DNA of 38,286 nt from an uncultured Acidobacteriia bacterium (GCA_903876865.1 CAIRBY010000756.1:1-38286); one strand, 5' to 3'. Counted from the stretch's first letter, positions 28,216 to 37,287 are shown. The notes: generated by a model not told the origin, from the sequence alone. A program made the numbers and translations.

Positions 28216-30822
28216 ATGTCGATCGATTCCACGGCGCAAATACTGTTCAATATCGGGGCGAACACGGATGAGGCAACGAGCAACATCAGCCGATTCCGCA
28301 CGCTATTGGGCAAGGATCTGGGTTCGATCACGAGCGAGTTCGACCAGTGGACGACGAAGCTGGTGGGCGACATCAGCACTGTAAATGGGGCGCTGGTGGC
28401 GACGGGCGCGCTGATGGGTGCGGGGCTGATCGCGGTGGCCGGGTTCGCGGTGGAAGCGGCGCACAAGTATTCGGAGTTTGTGGACGAAGTGGCGCGCGGG
28501 GCGAAGACCACGGGGATCAGCATGGAGAACATGAGCAAGCTCAAGTTCGCCGCGGATCTGACGGGGACGAGCTACGAGTCACTGACGACGGGGCTGACGC
28601 GGTTTGGGACGAACGTGGTGAAGGCGGCGCAGGGATCGGTACAGCAGAAGCAGGCGTTCGATGCGTTGGGGATCAGCCATGCGCAACTGATTGCGGGTGA
28701 GAAGGACCTGAACGGGCTGCTGATGATTGTGGCGGACCGGTTTCACGAACTGAGCAGCCGGGTGGTGGCGACGGCGGCGGCGCGCGACCTGTTTGGCAAG
28801 GGCGGCGCGGAGCTGGTGAAGATGCTTTCGCAGGGTTCGGCGGGGTTGCATGAGATGGGCGAAGAGGCGGCCGCGCTGGGGCTGGCGCTGGGGCAGAAGG
28901 ACAAGGACGCGAACGACGCCTACAAGCTTTCGATTCACCTGATGAAGGCGGAGATCGAGGGCCTGATGATGACGGTGGGGCGCGAGGCGCTGCCGATGTT
29001 GACGGCGCTGACGACGGGTGTGATGGGCCTGGCGCTGGGGCTGCGGGACGCGGTGAAGGAAGCGAACTGGGTGGACTTTCTTACACTGGGCGTGAAGACG
29101 ATGGTGATGGCCGGGGCGCATGGGCGCGAGGAAGCGGACGCGCTGAAGGCAAAGATCGAAGACCTGGCCAAGAGCATGGCGAAGTATGGGGACGGGCAGC
29201 GGAACCTGATCGACCAGGCGGGCGAGGCGAAGGGCGAGTGGAGCGGGCTGCGGGACATGCTGGAGAAGGTGCGCGAGGCATCGGGCGACCTGACCAGCGT
29301 GGACGAAAAAACGGCAAAGCAGCTGGAGCAGATTCAATACGAACTGGACAAGCTGACGAAGAAGTACAACGAGCTGAGCGCGGCGGGAAAACTTTCGGCC
29401 GAAGACGCGGCGAGCCAGGCGGACGCCCTGGCGAAGATGCCGGCGGCGATGGTGGAACTGATGACCCACTACATTGCCGAAATCAATAAGAAGAACGAAG
29501 AGGCAGGGGAGGATTTGGACGCGCGGATCGCGGCGCAGGGTGAGCAGACATTCCGGACGAAGGCGGCGGCTTGGGACCGGGAGATCAACAAGCTGAGCGA
29601 GAAGCTGGCGAAGGAAAAGGCACTGACGCAGGAGAACCAGGATCTGCTGTTCCAGCTTTATGTGGCGGGTACGGAGAAGCAGGACCGGGAGCAGGCGGAA
29701 GCGGTCCGGTCCGCGGGCGAGGATCTGGACGCGAGGCTGGGGCAACAGCGGGAAAAGACGTACCGCGAGCAGCAGGCGGCGTGGGATCTGGAGATCACGC
29801 GGCTGGGCGAGAAGCTGCAAAAAGAGGGACTGCTGACGCAGGCGAATCAGGATAAGTTGTTCGCGCTGTACGTGGCGGGTGGGGAGAAGATCGACCAGGA
29901 TCACGAGACGCGGTACGCGGCGGAACTGGGCAAGCTGAGCACGCATCTGGCGAGCCTGCTACAGGCGCAGATGACGCAGGCGGAGAAGCTGCGGATCACG
30001 TATCAGCGGGACCTGCTGGCGTATTCGGACGCGGAAGAAAAGAAGGCGCTGCTGACGGCGACTTCGGAGGCGAACGCGCAGGGGATCCGCGACCAGTTCG
30101 CGGTGTTGCGGAAGCAGCTGCTGGTGGGTTACCAGGTGGATTTGCAGGCGCTGCAGAATTCGCAGGGGTGGCAGGGGATTTTCGGGGCGAAGTTCGGGGC
30201 GCTGCTGAAGGGCGACGAAGCGGCGATGAAGGAGTGGGCGAGCAGCACGAACCAGAGCCTGCTGCTGGTGAAGGATTCGCTGAAGATGCTGGACCAGATG
30301 GGCCAGCAGGCGTTCGAGCATTTGGCGCAGGGGATGGGCTCGAATATCGCGAGCGCGTTCATCTATCAGAAATCGATTGGTCAGGCGATGCGAACGGCGC
30401 TGGCGAGCACGCTGGAATCGCTGGCATCGCAGAGCCTTGCATACGCGATTTATTCGCTGGCGTTGGGGTTTATGCGGCTGGCGGAGCACGACGGACCGGG
30501 CGCGACAGCGGCATTCACGGCGGCGGCGGAGTTCGGGGCGGTGGGCGCGACGGCGGCGGTGTTGGGGCGCGCGATCGCGCCACCACAGGCGGCGGCGGCA
30601 GCGGCGGGATCGAGCGCGGCGGCGGGGAGCAGCGCGGGGACGAGCGGGGCGGCGAGCGGGGCTGGCGGGGCGAATGGGAACGGGTACAACCTGACGGTGA
30701 TTGTGCAGGGGAATGCGTACACGGTGGATCCGCTGATCGATGCCATCAACGAGGCGGTGACGCAGCGGGACAAGACGTTGACGGCGACGAATACGACGAC
30801 GAGCCAGGTGGTGTATCGATGA
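28216..30822 (+). CDS. Tail tape measure protein
   Basis: 868 aa, corresponding to a tail of ~130 nm by the usual 1.5 Angstrom per residue rule. The N-terminus has the ANTDEATSNISRFRTLLGKD, MSKLKFAADLTGTSYESLTT and AARDLFGKGG blocks of tape measure proteins. Hydrophobic segments occur at ~60-80 (ALVATGALMGAGLIAVAGFA), and coiled coils dominate the middle. Two tandem 70-residue repeats lie at residues ~432-571. The C-terminus is Ala/Gly/Ser-rich, then VIVQGNAYTVDPLIDAINEA. It sets tail length and leaves first at infection. Confidence 0.93.
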   Translation: MSIDSTAQILFNIGANTDEATSNISRFRTLLGKDLGSITSEFDQWTTKLVGDISTVNGALVATGALMGAGLIAVAGFAVEAAHKYSEFVDEVARGAKTTGISMENMSKLKFAADLTGTSYESLTTGLTRFGTNVVKAAQGSVQQKQAFDALGISHAQLIAGEKDLNGLLMIVADRFHELSSRVVATAAARDLFGKGGAELVKMLSQGSAGLHEMGEEAAALGLALGQKDKDANDAYKLSIHLMKAEIEGLMMTVGREALPMLTALTTGVMGLALGLRDAVKEANWVDFLTLGVKTMVMAGAHGREEADALKAKIEDLAKSMAKYGDGQRNLIDQAGEAKGEWSGLRDMLEKVREASGDLTSVDEKTAKQLEQIQYELDKLTKKYNELSAAGKLSAEDAASQADALAKMPAAMVELMTHYIAEINKKNEEAGEDLDARIAAQGEQTFRTKAAAWDREINKLSEKLAKEKALTQENQDLLFQLYVAGTEKQDREQAEAVRSAGEDLDARLGQQREKTYREQQAAWDLEITRLGEKLQKEGLLTQANQDKLFALYVAGGEKIDQDHETRYAAELGKLSTHLASLLQAQMTQAEKLRITYQRDLLAYSDAEEKKALLTATSEANAQGIRDQFAVLRKQLLVGYQVDLQALQNSQGWQGIFGAKFGALLKGDEAAMKEWASSTNQSLLLVKDSLKMLDQMGQQAFEHLAQGMGSNIASAFIYQKSIGQAMRTALASTLESLASQSLAYAIYSLALGFMRLAEHDGPGATAAFTAAAEFGAVGATAAVLGRAIAPPQAAAAAAGSSAAAGSSAGTSGAASGAGGANGNGYNLTVIVQGNAYTVDPLIDAINEAVTQRDKTLTATNTTTSQVVYR
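29509..29928 (+). repeat. Tandem 70-residue repeat within the tape measure gene
   Basis: Units 29509-29718 and 29719-29928 both start EDLDAR and carry AAWD-EI--L-EKL-KE--LTQ-NQD-LF-LYVAG at the same positions; by eye about half the residues are identical. A unit duplication would lengthen the tail by about 10 nm. Confidence 0.7.
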
Positions 30823-31034
30823 GCGAGATTCTGCGCCGGGAGGGGATGGCGGCCTTCACGGTGGAGCGGCAGTTCGATCAGATTACGGTGCTGGGCCGGG
30901 CGGACACGCAGACGGTGAAGATTTCGTTTGGGTCGGTAGATGTGGTGCTGACGACGGCGGGCGCGCGGCTGTTGGCGGCGGGGCTGGTGAAGGAAGCGGA
31001 TAGCGCCGAAGGCGGGGTGCAGAGTGGCAGCTAA
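30819..31034 (+). CDS. Small tail-module protein
   Basis: 71 aa, ATG overlapping the tape measure stop (ATGA). EGMAAFTVERQFDQITVLGR, then KISFGSVDVVLTTAGARLLA is a short beta-alpha fold. No family recognised; its paralogue-like neighbour at 31750-31899 has a similar VETGGLQVALTPEMARKLAF arrangement. It ends in an 11-base overlap with a GTG that leads into the G tract. Confidence 0.6.
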   Translation: MSEILRREGMAAFTVERQFDQITVLGRADTQTVKISFGSVDVVLTTAGARLLAAGLVKEADSAEGGVQSGS

Positions 31035-31039
31035 AGTGC

Positions 31040-31050
31040 GGGGGGGGGGG
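31040..31050 (+). promoter_or_regulatory. 11-G homopolymer at the methyltransferase start
   Basis: Eleven consecutive G residues end one base before the methyltransferase GTG (31052). GTG 31024, which overlaps the previous stop in the operon's usual style, is in frame with the methyltransferase only if the tract has 10 or 13 G. The tract also occupies the Shine-Dalgarno position of GTG 31052. Length changes would therefore alter either the N-terminus or translation efficiency. Confidence 0.6.
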
Positions 31051-31051
31051 C

Positions 31052-31750
31052 GTGATTCTCAGATGCGGGGATTGCCTGGAATTGCTGCCTGCGATCGCGG
31101 ACGCGAGTGTGGAAATGGTGTTGTGCGATCTGCCGTATGGCGTGACGGATTGCCGGTGGGACCGGAAGATCGATATCCGGAGATTGTGGGAGCAGTGGCG
31201 GCGGGTGGCGGCGCCGGGCGCGGCGGTGGTGTTGTTTGCGCAGGGGAAGTTTATTGCAGAGCTGATGAACGCGTCGCCGTACGGGTGGTTCCGGTACGAC
31301 CTGGTGTGGGACAAGCGCGGGGCGAGCGGGTTTCTGAATGCGAAGCGGGTGCCGATGCGGGCGCACGAATCGGTACTGGTATTCGGGCAGCGGCTGACGT
31401 ACCGGCCGCAGGGATTGCGGCGGGTGAACCGGCCGGTGCGGGCGAAGACGGGGACCACAGTGTATGGAGCGCACGGGAACGTTTCGCGGCAGACGCATAC
31501 GGGATATCCGACGAGCATTTTGCGGTTCGCGCGGGAGCAGAGCGCAGGGGCGTGCGCGAAACCGGTGGCGTTGTTGGAGTGGCTGATCCGGAGCTATACG
31601 GCGGAGGGTGCTGTGGTGCTCGATAGCGCGATGGGGTTGGGTTCGGCGGGCGTGGCGGCGGTGCGGAGCGGGCGGGAGTTTGTGGGGATGGAGATCGATC
31701 CGGAGCGGTTCAAGCAGGCGAAGGCGCGGATTGAAGGGGCGGTGGCGTAA
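31052..31750 (+). CDS. DNA methyltransferase (adenine-N6 or cytosine-N4, beta-type motif order)
   Basis: 232 aa from GTG 31052. Motif IV is near the N-terminus (CDLPYG, D26-G30), then VPMRAHESVLVF; motif I is near the C-terminus, VVLDSAMGLGSAG (D191-G197), followed by EFVGMEIDPERF. This IV-then-I order is that of beta-class amino methyltransferases. The usual DPF-G-G-T of motif I is altered to DSAMGLGSAG. The gene is inserted between tape measure and distal tail genes. It probably modifies phage DNA against restriction. A second GTG at 31024 is out of frame because of an 11-G tract (31040-31050); see that entry. Confidence 0.85.
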   Translation: MILRCGDCLELLPAIADASVEMVLCDLPYGVTDCRWDRKIDIRRLWEQWRRVAAPGAAVVLFAQGKFIAELMNASPYGWFRYDLVWDKRGASGFLNAKRVPMRAHESVLVFGQRLTYRPQGLRRVNRPVRAKTGTTVYGAHGNVSRQTHTGYPTSILRFAREQSAGACAKPVALLEWLIRSYTAEGAVVLDSAMGLGSAGVAAVRSGREFVGMEIDPERFKQAKARIEGAVA

Positions 31751-31899
31751 TGTCGATACCCTTGACGGTGCGGGCGGAGCGGCATGAGCAACAGGTGGTG
31801 GTGGAGACCGGGGGCCTGCAGGTGGCGTTGACGCCTGAGATGGCGCGGAAGCTGGCGTTCCGGCTGATGGAAGTGGCGGACGTGGCGGAGCAGGGATGA
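31750..31899 (+). CDS. Small tail-module protein
   Basis: 49 aa. The ATG overlaps the methyltransferase stop by one base and the TGA overlaps the next ATG by four. TVRAERHEQQVVVETGGLQV, then TPEMARKLAFRLMEVADVAE is a short beta-helix fold like the product at 30819-31034, suggesting that the methyltransferase gene was inserted between two related small genes. Confidence 0.55.
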   Translation: MSIPLTVRAERHEQQVVVETGGLQVALTPEMARKLAFRLMEVADVAEQG

Positions 31900-32339
31900 G
31901 CGCGCCGAAGGTGGTTTACGACCCGGGGACGGGGGTGGTGACGCTGGCGTTTGTGCGCGGGCCGATGGACTTTTTGCCGGAGTGGGCGGCGGTGGTGCAC
32001 GACAACGTGGCCAGCTCCGGAGCGGCGCGCGAGCGGGTGGTGGAGAATCGCGGGATTGTGCTGCCGTTTGTGATGCCGGCGCTGACGGTGGGCGGGGGCG
32101 ACCTGGCGGCGTGGATGATGTTCATGGATTGGGCGATTGGCGGGGGCGGGTTCAAGTTCTATCCGAACCAGGCGTTGACCGATTGGTATAACTGCGTGGA
32201 CGAGCTGGGCGGGTGGCAGCCGCGGCGGGTGGCGCCGGGGGTGTATTCGGCGGCGTTCCGGTTTCGGATTTTGATGGACGGGCAGGCTCCGGCAGACCCG
32301 GGCACAGTGTTGCGGCGGTTCATGGGGGTGACGCCGTGA
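31896..32339 (+). CDS. Distal tail-like structural protein
   Basis: 147 aa, ATG overlapping the previous stop. GTGVVTLAFVRGPMDFLPEW, RERVVENRGIVLPFVMPALT and PGVYSAAFRFRILMDG are beta segments consistent with a distal tail or baseplate ring protein. Position between tape measure and hub protein fits. Family not firmly recognised. Confidence 0.65.
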   Translation: MSAPKVVYDPGTGVVTLAFVRGPMDFLPEWAAVVHDNVASSGAARERVVENRGIVLPFVMPALTVGGGDLAAWMMFMDWAIGGGGFKFYPNQALTDWYNCVDELGGWQPRRVAPGVYSAAFRFRILMDGQAPADPGTVLRRFMGVTP

Positions 32340-33673
32340 TTGCCACCAATACCAACTGGGACGCGAAGAACGCGCTGACGGCGAAGCGGCCGATCTACGT
32401 GATGACGCTGAGCGGGCAGACGACGGTGTGGGCGACGGCGGACCTGGCGGCGGCCGGGGTGACGGGGAGTTTGCCGACGTGCCGGCCGTGGCTATTGACG
32501 CCGCAGGGCGCGGGGCAGAGCGTGGACGTGGTGAACGGGACGAGCACGATTGGGGAATTGCAGTGCGAGGTGATCGACCAGGGCGGCGAGCTGCGGACGC
32601 TGATTGGGACGACGACGCTGGAAGGCGCGACGCTGACGCTACGGATCGGGTGGCCCGGGATTGCGTACACGGAGTTTGTGGCGCTGCAGACCTACCAGCT
32701 GTACAAGGTGACGCCTTCGGCCGGATACAACAGCTGGATCTTCCTGGCGCGGGATAAGCAGTTGCTCGCGAAGAAGACGGTTTCGGTGCATCCGGAGAAC
32801 GGGGCGTATCTGACGGCGGACAATCCCTGGTATGTGGGCGGATCGGCGATTGAGATCATGCAGGCCATCGTTCTGTTCGGACTGGGGTGTGACCCTTCGG
32901 TTTTGGATTTGAGCGCGCTGGCGGCCTTGCAATCGCCAGGAGAAGGGCTTTATTCGAGCGCGCGGCCGTATCTGTTCGCGTTCACCGACAGTTTTGGGGC
33001 GAAGCAGTTCCTGGAGACGGAGCTTTACAAGAGCGCGGGACTGCATACGGTGATCACGAACACGGGGGCGATTTCGCTGAGGAGCTTCCGGGCTCCGGCG
33101 GCGGGGCCCACCGCGGTGTATGCGTTCACGGCGGATAACCTGTGCGGGTTGCCGGCGATTGACCGGTTGCCGGTGATCAACGAAATCATCTTCCGGCTGG
33201 ATTACGACGGGAGCAACTTCGGGACGGAGTTGTTTTTCCTGGAGAGCAATTCGCTGGCGGATTACGGGCGGACGACGCAGTGGGTGATGGAGAGCAAGGG
33301 GCTGCGGAGCGAGCTGGGCGGACAGTGGTACGCGCAGTGGGTGGCGAGCCGGATGTTCCAGCGATTCGCGGGCACGGTGGGCGGCCTGCGCGGCGGGGCT
33401 CCGACGGCGGTGGTGGAGGCGTTCCTGGGTACGGCGCCGGTGTGGGTGGGCGATTATGTGACGCTGACGCACGGGCTGATGCCGGACCTGCTGACAGGGG
33501 CGCTGGGCGTGACGAACCGGCTGTACGAGGTGATTTCGCGCGATCCGAACTATGCGAGCGGGCGGATGAAATACACGCTGCTGGATACGGGGTTGACGGG
33601 GGCTGCGCCGGCGTTTCAGTGGGGCAGCGGGAGCGCGCGGCCGCTGGTGATCGGGACGGGGGCAATTTACTGA
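32336..33673 (+). CDS. Tail hub/baseplate-type protein
   Basis: 445 aa from GTG 32336, overlapping the previous stop. WDAKNALTAKRPIYVMTLSG opens a beta-rich N-terminal domain. LFAFTDSFGAKQFLETELYK, RLPVINEIIFRLDYDGSNFG and QWYAQWVASRMFQRFAGTVG match the pattern of siphophage hub proteins, where long hydrophobic strands alternate with short helices. VWVGDYVTLTHGLMPD near the end is a typical hub barrel segment. It probably forms the tail tip with the neighbouring proteins. Confidence 0.72.
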   Translation: MIATNTNWDAKNALTAKRPIYVMTLSGQTTVWATADLAAAGVTGSLPTCRPWLLTPQGAGQSVDVVNGTSTIGELQCEVIDQGGELRTLIGTTTLEGATLTLRIGWPGIAYTEFVALQTYQLYKVTPSAGYNSWIFLARDKQLLAKKTVSVHPENGAYLTADNPWYVGGSAIEIMQAIVLFGLGCDPSVLDLSALAALQSPGEGLYSSARPYLFAFTDSFGAKQFLETELYKSAGLHTVITNTGAISLRSFRAPAAGPTAVYAFTADNLCGLPAIDRLPVINEIIFRLDYDGSNFGTELFFLESNSLADYGRTTQWVMESKGLRSELGGQWYAQWVASRMFQRFAGTVGGLRGGAPTAVVEAFLGTAPVWVGDYVTLTHGLMPDLLTGALGVTNRLYEVISRDPNYASGRMKYTLLDTGLTGAAPAFQWGSGSARPLVIGTGAIY

Positions 33674-33786
33674 TGTGGCGCTTTGAAAAGATACAGGAGT
33701 TCGCCGGGAATCCGGTATACGTGCGGTGGTGTTACTCGATCGGGTGTGAGGATGTGTTCATTGCCGTTCGAGGGTGCTGGAACTAA
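33673..33786 (+). CDS. Small protein
   Basis: 37 aa, ATG overlapping the hub stop (TGATG). WRFEKIQEFAGNPVYVRWCY, then IGCEDVFIAVRGCWN, suggests a small Cys/Trp-containing domain. Supported by tight coupling only. Confidence 0.45.
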   Translation: MWRFEKIQEFAGNPVYVRWCYSIGCEDVFIAVRGCWN

Positions 33787-33798
33787 GGGGACGATGAA

Positions 33799-34257
33799 AT
33801 GGCTTCTTTGACATTGAGTACCATTCCGGGCTTCACGGCGATTCCGACGAGCGATTTTGACGCGGGGAATCCGGCGACGGATACGGACCTGAAGGCGCTG
33901 AAGAGCAACGCGGAATTCGCGGCGGTGCGGAACGAACAGTTCTGGGGGTATTACAAGAGCGGCGAGACGGTGGGGCTGCCGACGAGTCCCGCGGATGGGT
34001 ATACGTACGCGCGGAACGAACTGGTGTATTCGTACAGCTTTTACTGGACGGGGAGTGCGACGGGGGCGTGCAACGGGACGCATACGGCACCTGGCCGCGG
34101 GGCAACGACGGGGGCGGGGACGGTGCTGCAGACGGGGGCGCTGGTGGACCCGGCGACGGGCGTGGTGACGACGAACGTGAGCTATTTCAAAACGGCACAG
34201 ACGGACACGAACGATGGCATTTTGCTGGTGATCACGCACGCGCAACGGAGCCGGTAA
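33799..34257 (+). CDS. Tail-tip or fibre-associated protein
   Basis: 152 aa. FTAIPTSDFDAGNPATDTDL, then KALKSNAEFAAVRNEQF is the kind of N-terminal segment found in phage fibre-associated proteins. The C-terminal part is beta-rich and Thr/Gly-rich (YTYARNELVYSYSFYWTGSA). It lies between the hub and the fibre genes, where adaptor or chaperone proteins occur. GGGGACG upstream gives the start. No family named. Confidence 0.6.
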   Translation: MASLTLSTIPGFTAIPTSDFDAGNPATDTDLKALKSNAEFAAVRNEQFWGYYKSGETVGLPTSPADGYTYARNELVYSYSFYWTGSATGACNGTHTAPGRGATTGAGTVLQTGALVDPATGVVTTNVSYFKTAQTDTNDGILLVITHAQRSR

Positions 34258-34260
34258 CCG

Positions 34261-37200
34261 ATGATTCATATTGCGCCAATCTGGGAACGGACGGGAGTGG
34301 TGGCAGGGTTTGTGCTGCGGCGGCAGTACACAACCGTGGCCAGCGTTCTGTACGAGGATGGCGTGGGTCCGGATGGGGAGCCGGTGGTGACGCCGGTCGA
34401 GGTGGACGTGGTGGTGGCGAGCGCGGTGCCGCTGCTGAGCAATGGGGTGCTGTTCGCGCAGCTGGGGATGTGGCGGCCGACTAGCTGGCCGACTGCGCCG
34501 GCGGCGCCGCTGAACCAGAAAAGCTGGCTGCATTACAACAGCACGACGGGGCTGTACTGGAACGCGAGCACTACGCCTGCGACTGCAGGGGATGCGCTGT
34601 TGGGTTGGGTGGTGTGCGACGGGACGGGCGTGATTCTCACATCGTCGCGGCAATTGGGGGGTGGGGACGAGGAGACGGTGGCGGTGCCGGTGGGCCCGGT
34701 GTTGCCGGCAAATGAGGGGATGGCACCGAACGTGACGGGCGCGTCGGTGAGTGTGGCCTATGTGATGGTGGGCAACGATCCGTTCGCACTGGTGCAGGGA
34801 TCGTTTAACCTTCCGACAACGGACCCGAATTACGCGCGGCTGAAATCGGTGGTAATTTCGGCGACTGGGCCGGGCGGGACGGTGGGGCTGGAGTTGTGCC
34901 GGCTGTACGCGCCGTTTTCGGGCACGTCGCTGGTGTTCAACGCCCTGGCCTATATTCCGCTGGGAGGCGGCGCAAATTCAGGGAGCTGGACGGCCACGTT
35001 TGCGGCGGTCAACGATACCGGGAGTGTGACGGCGTCGCCGGCGACGGCGGCATTCACAATTGACCGGATCGGCGTGTACTCGGTAGTTGGCAGCGACACG
35101 GCGGTGCGGGATATCGACTTGAGTAACCAGTTAACGTCCACCAGCATTTCCGCGGTGCCGACGCTGCTGGCGGCGGACTTTCCTCAGAATATCAGTCTGT
35201 GGCTGAGCAAGGGTGCGCTGTTCAATGAACAGATCACGGCCGCGGGCGCGGGCTACACACCGGGGACATACGCACTGGGATTCGGGAGTGGAAACGCCGC
35301 AGGCACATTCATAGTAAACGGCAGCGGGCATGTTTCGAGTGTGGCAATTACCAGCGGCGGGGATAGCTATACGGGCAGCGTGGCGTTGGTGTTTGCGGGG
35401 GCCGGAGCGGGCTCCGGAGCGGCGGGCACGGCGGACGTGCTGTTCGATTACGCGGGCTGGCAACTGATGAGCCAGGCGGGGCAGGCGCTGTTGCTAAACG
35501 AGCTGGTGCCGGGAGCGGCACAGACGTGGATCATCGCGGCGGCAACGGGGGCAATTCAGGACACGGGTCCGACGCCTTCGGCGGTGCTGACGGGGTATCC
35601 CTACTATGCGGCGGTGAGTGGCGGGTTCACGGTGGCGACACTGGGGGCACCGAGCGCGACGGCCATCACGGATGGCGGATTAGGCGTGGCAACGTGTGCG
35701 GTGGCGACGGGTGGCGCGGGCTACACAGCCGGGACGTACACGGTGACGGCCGCGGCTGGCGGCGCACAGATCAAAGTGACGTGTGCGGGCGGCGTGGCGA
35801 CGGTGGCGAGCGTGGTGGCGCCTGGCAAGGGATATTTGACACCTCCGAGCTTCGGGGGCGGCTTCGGCGGTGGGGCTGGCGCGACGTTCACGGTGACGAT
35901 CGGGGCATACCAATTCATCGACGCATATGGGGTGCCGGACTGGGCAATCGCGGCCGTGACGTTCACTACACCGGGGAAAAAGGACAAAAATGCGTGGTCC
36001 ACGGTGCTGACGTTCCGGGCCACGGATGCGGCGGGGAATCCGGCTGCGCCTGAGAATGGCGGGGTCGAAGTCGCTGTGGGCGAGTGGGTGAATGACGGCC
36101 AGTTGGCGGTGTGTACGGACATCGCGGACTATGGGTTTCAGCCGACGGGGGACACGCACACGTATGGTGAGCTGAAAATTTACCAGTTCTCGCGGAACGT
36201 GGATGTGACGAAGGCGAACTTCCTGGACACGACGCACTGCATTTTGCAGACGGGTGCGTTTGGCGGGGCGAGCTATCTGCGGGTGGCGTTTGGGACACCG
36301 GCGTCGAATACGTTGAGGCTGGATAAGACCGATTCGACGACACTGGGACTGGGTCTGGCTGTGGATGGGAGCAATAAGCCAAAGGCCAATCTGGGCAACG
36401 GACTGACAACCAGCAGCGGCGCAATCACGGTGAATCTGGGCAACGGACTGACGCTGAGCGGCGCGGCGGTGACGCTGAACCTGGGTAATGGCCTGCAGAT
36501 GAGCGGCGCGGCCGTCCAGGCGAATCTGGGGAACGGGCTGACGCTGAGCGGGTCCGCCATCACGCTGAATCTGGGCAATGGCCTGCAAATGAGCGGCGCG
36601 GCGGTGCAGGCTAATTTGGGCGGTGGCCTGACCATGAGCGGCGGCGCGATCGCGGTCAACCTGGGCAACGGGATGACGCTGAGTGGCGGGCAGCTGACGC
36701 TAAATGTGGGGAACGGCGTCCAAATCAGCGGCGGGGTGGTGCAGGCGAATCTGGGCAATGGTACAACGCTGAGCGGCGGCGCGATCACGGTGAATCTGGG
36801 CGGCGGTCTGACGATGAGCGGGGCCGCGGTCGCGGTGAATGGCGGGACGGGGCTGACGGTGGGGGTGACGCTTTCGATCAGCAACGGCGGAGTCGGACCG
36901 ACCCAGATTTCGAGCGTCAATGTATCTCAGCTGAACGCGGGCACGATGACTGTAGGGAGCGGGGGAATCAGCTTCAGTGGCACGGGTGGTGTCTCGGTAT
37001 TGAGCGGCGGCAATATCGCAGCCACACCTGGTTACGTGGCGGGCGCGCAGGTGTACTCCAGCGCGATTTCGGGGATGGCCTACTACGTGACGGGCGGCGT
37101 GGGCGTGATCAATGTGAGCGGGCAGTTCGTCGGCACAGGTGTGTATTGCCCCTCATACGGCGTCGCTGGCAGCGGTTTCAACCCGTACGTGGGCGGCACA

Positions 37201-37287
37201 CAATATTACGGGCAAAGCCTGACCTATCAAATTGCTGACACGAATGGCGGACTGCACACGGTGAAGGGCGGGGTGATCGTAAGCTGA
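34261..37287 (+). CDS. Long tail fibre protein with beta-repeat shaft
   Basis: 1008 aa. The N-terminal ~260 residues are a structured attachment region. Then come two G-Y-x-x-G-T-Y type repeats (GAGYTPGTYALGFGSG, GGAGYTAGTYTVTAA). Residues ~712-860 consist of about ten 15-residue repeats (GNGLTLSGAAVTLNL-like), a triple beta-helix shaft. The C-terminal ~140 residues (FSGTGGVSVLSGGNIAATPG, YYGQSLTYQIADTNGGLHTV) form the tip that probably binds the host. The last gene-sized virion protein of the phage. Confidence 0.85.
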   Translation: MIHIAPIWERTGVVAGFVLRRQYTTVASVLYEDGVGPDGEPVVTPVEVDVVVASAVPLLSNGVLFAQLGMWRPTSWPTAPAAPLNQKSWLHYNSTTGLYWNASTTPATAGDALLGWVVCDGTGVILTSSRQLGGGDEETVAVPVGPVLPANEGMAPNVTGASVSVAYVMVGNDPFALVQGSFNLPTTDPNYARLKSVVISATGPGGTVGLELCRLYAPFSGTSLVFNALAYIPLGGGANSGSWTATFAAVNDTGSVTASPATAAFTIDRIGVYSVVGSDTAVRDIDLSNQLTSTSISAVPTLLAADFPQNISLWLSKGALFNEQITAAGAGYTPGTYALGFGSGNAAGTFIVNGSGHVSSVAITSGGDSYTGSVALVFAGAGAGSGAAGTADVLFDYAGWQLMSQAGQALLLNELVPGAAQTWIIAAATGAIQDTGPTPSAVLTGYPYYAAVSGGFTVATLGAPSATAITDGGLGVATCAVATGGAGYTAGTYTVTAAAGGAQIKVTCAGGVATVASVVAPGKGYLTPPSFGGGFGGGAGATFTVTIGAYQFIDAYGVPDWAIAAVTFTTPGKKDKNAWSTVLTFRATDAAGNPAAPENGGVEVAVGEWVNDGQLAVCTDIADYGFQPTGDTHTYGELKIYQFSRNVDVTKANFLDTTHCILQTGAFGGASYLRVAFGTPASNTLRLDKTDSTTLGLGLAVDGSNKPKANLGNGLTTSSGAITVNLGNGLTLSGAAVTLNLGNGLQMSGAAVQANLGNGLTLSGSAITLNLGNGLQMSGAAVQANLGGGLTMSGGAIAVNLGNGMTLSGGQLTLNVGNGVQISGGVVQANLGNGTTLSGGAITVNLGGGLTMSGAAVAVNGGTGLTVGVTLSISNGGVGPTQISSVNVSQLNAGTMTVGSGGISFSGTGGVSVLSGGNIAATPGYVAGAQVYSSAISGMAYYVTGGVGVINVSGQFVGTGVYCPSYGVAGSGFNPYVGGTQYYGQSLTYQIADTNGGLHTVKGGVIVS
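36394..36840 (+). repeat. Ten 45-base coding repeats of the fibre shaft
   Basis: Each unit encodes G-[NG]-G-[LMVT]-x-[ML]-S-G-x-x-[VIL]-x-[VLA]-N-[LV]. Units alternate TLSG...LTLNL-like and QMSG...VQANL-like forms. Copy-number change here would alter fibre length. Confidence 0.8.

Noticed and set aside
31024-31626. 200-codon frame starting at GTG 31024 read straight through the 11-G tract
   Set aside because: After the tract it is an out-of-frame shadow of the methyltransferase. Only its start is of interest.
36394-36840. Fibre repeats as a CRISPR array or diversity-generating retroelement target
   Set aside because: The units are in-frame coding repeats without spacers, and no reverse transcriptase or template repeat is present in the window.
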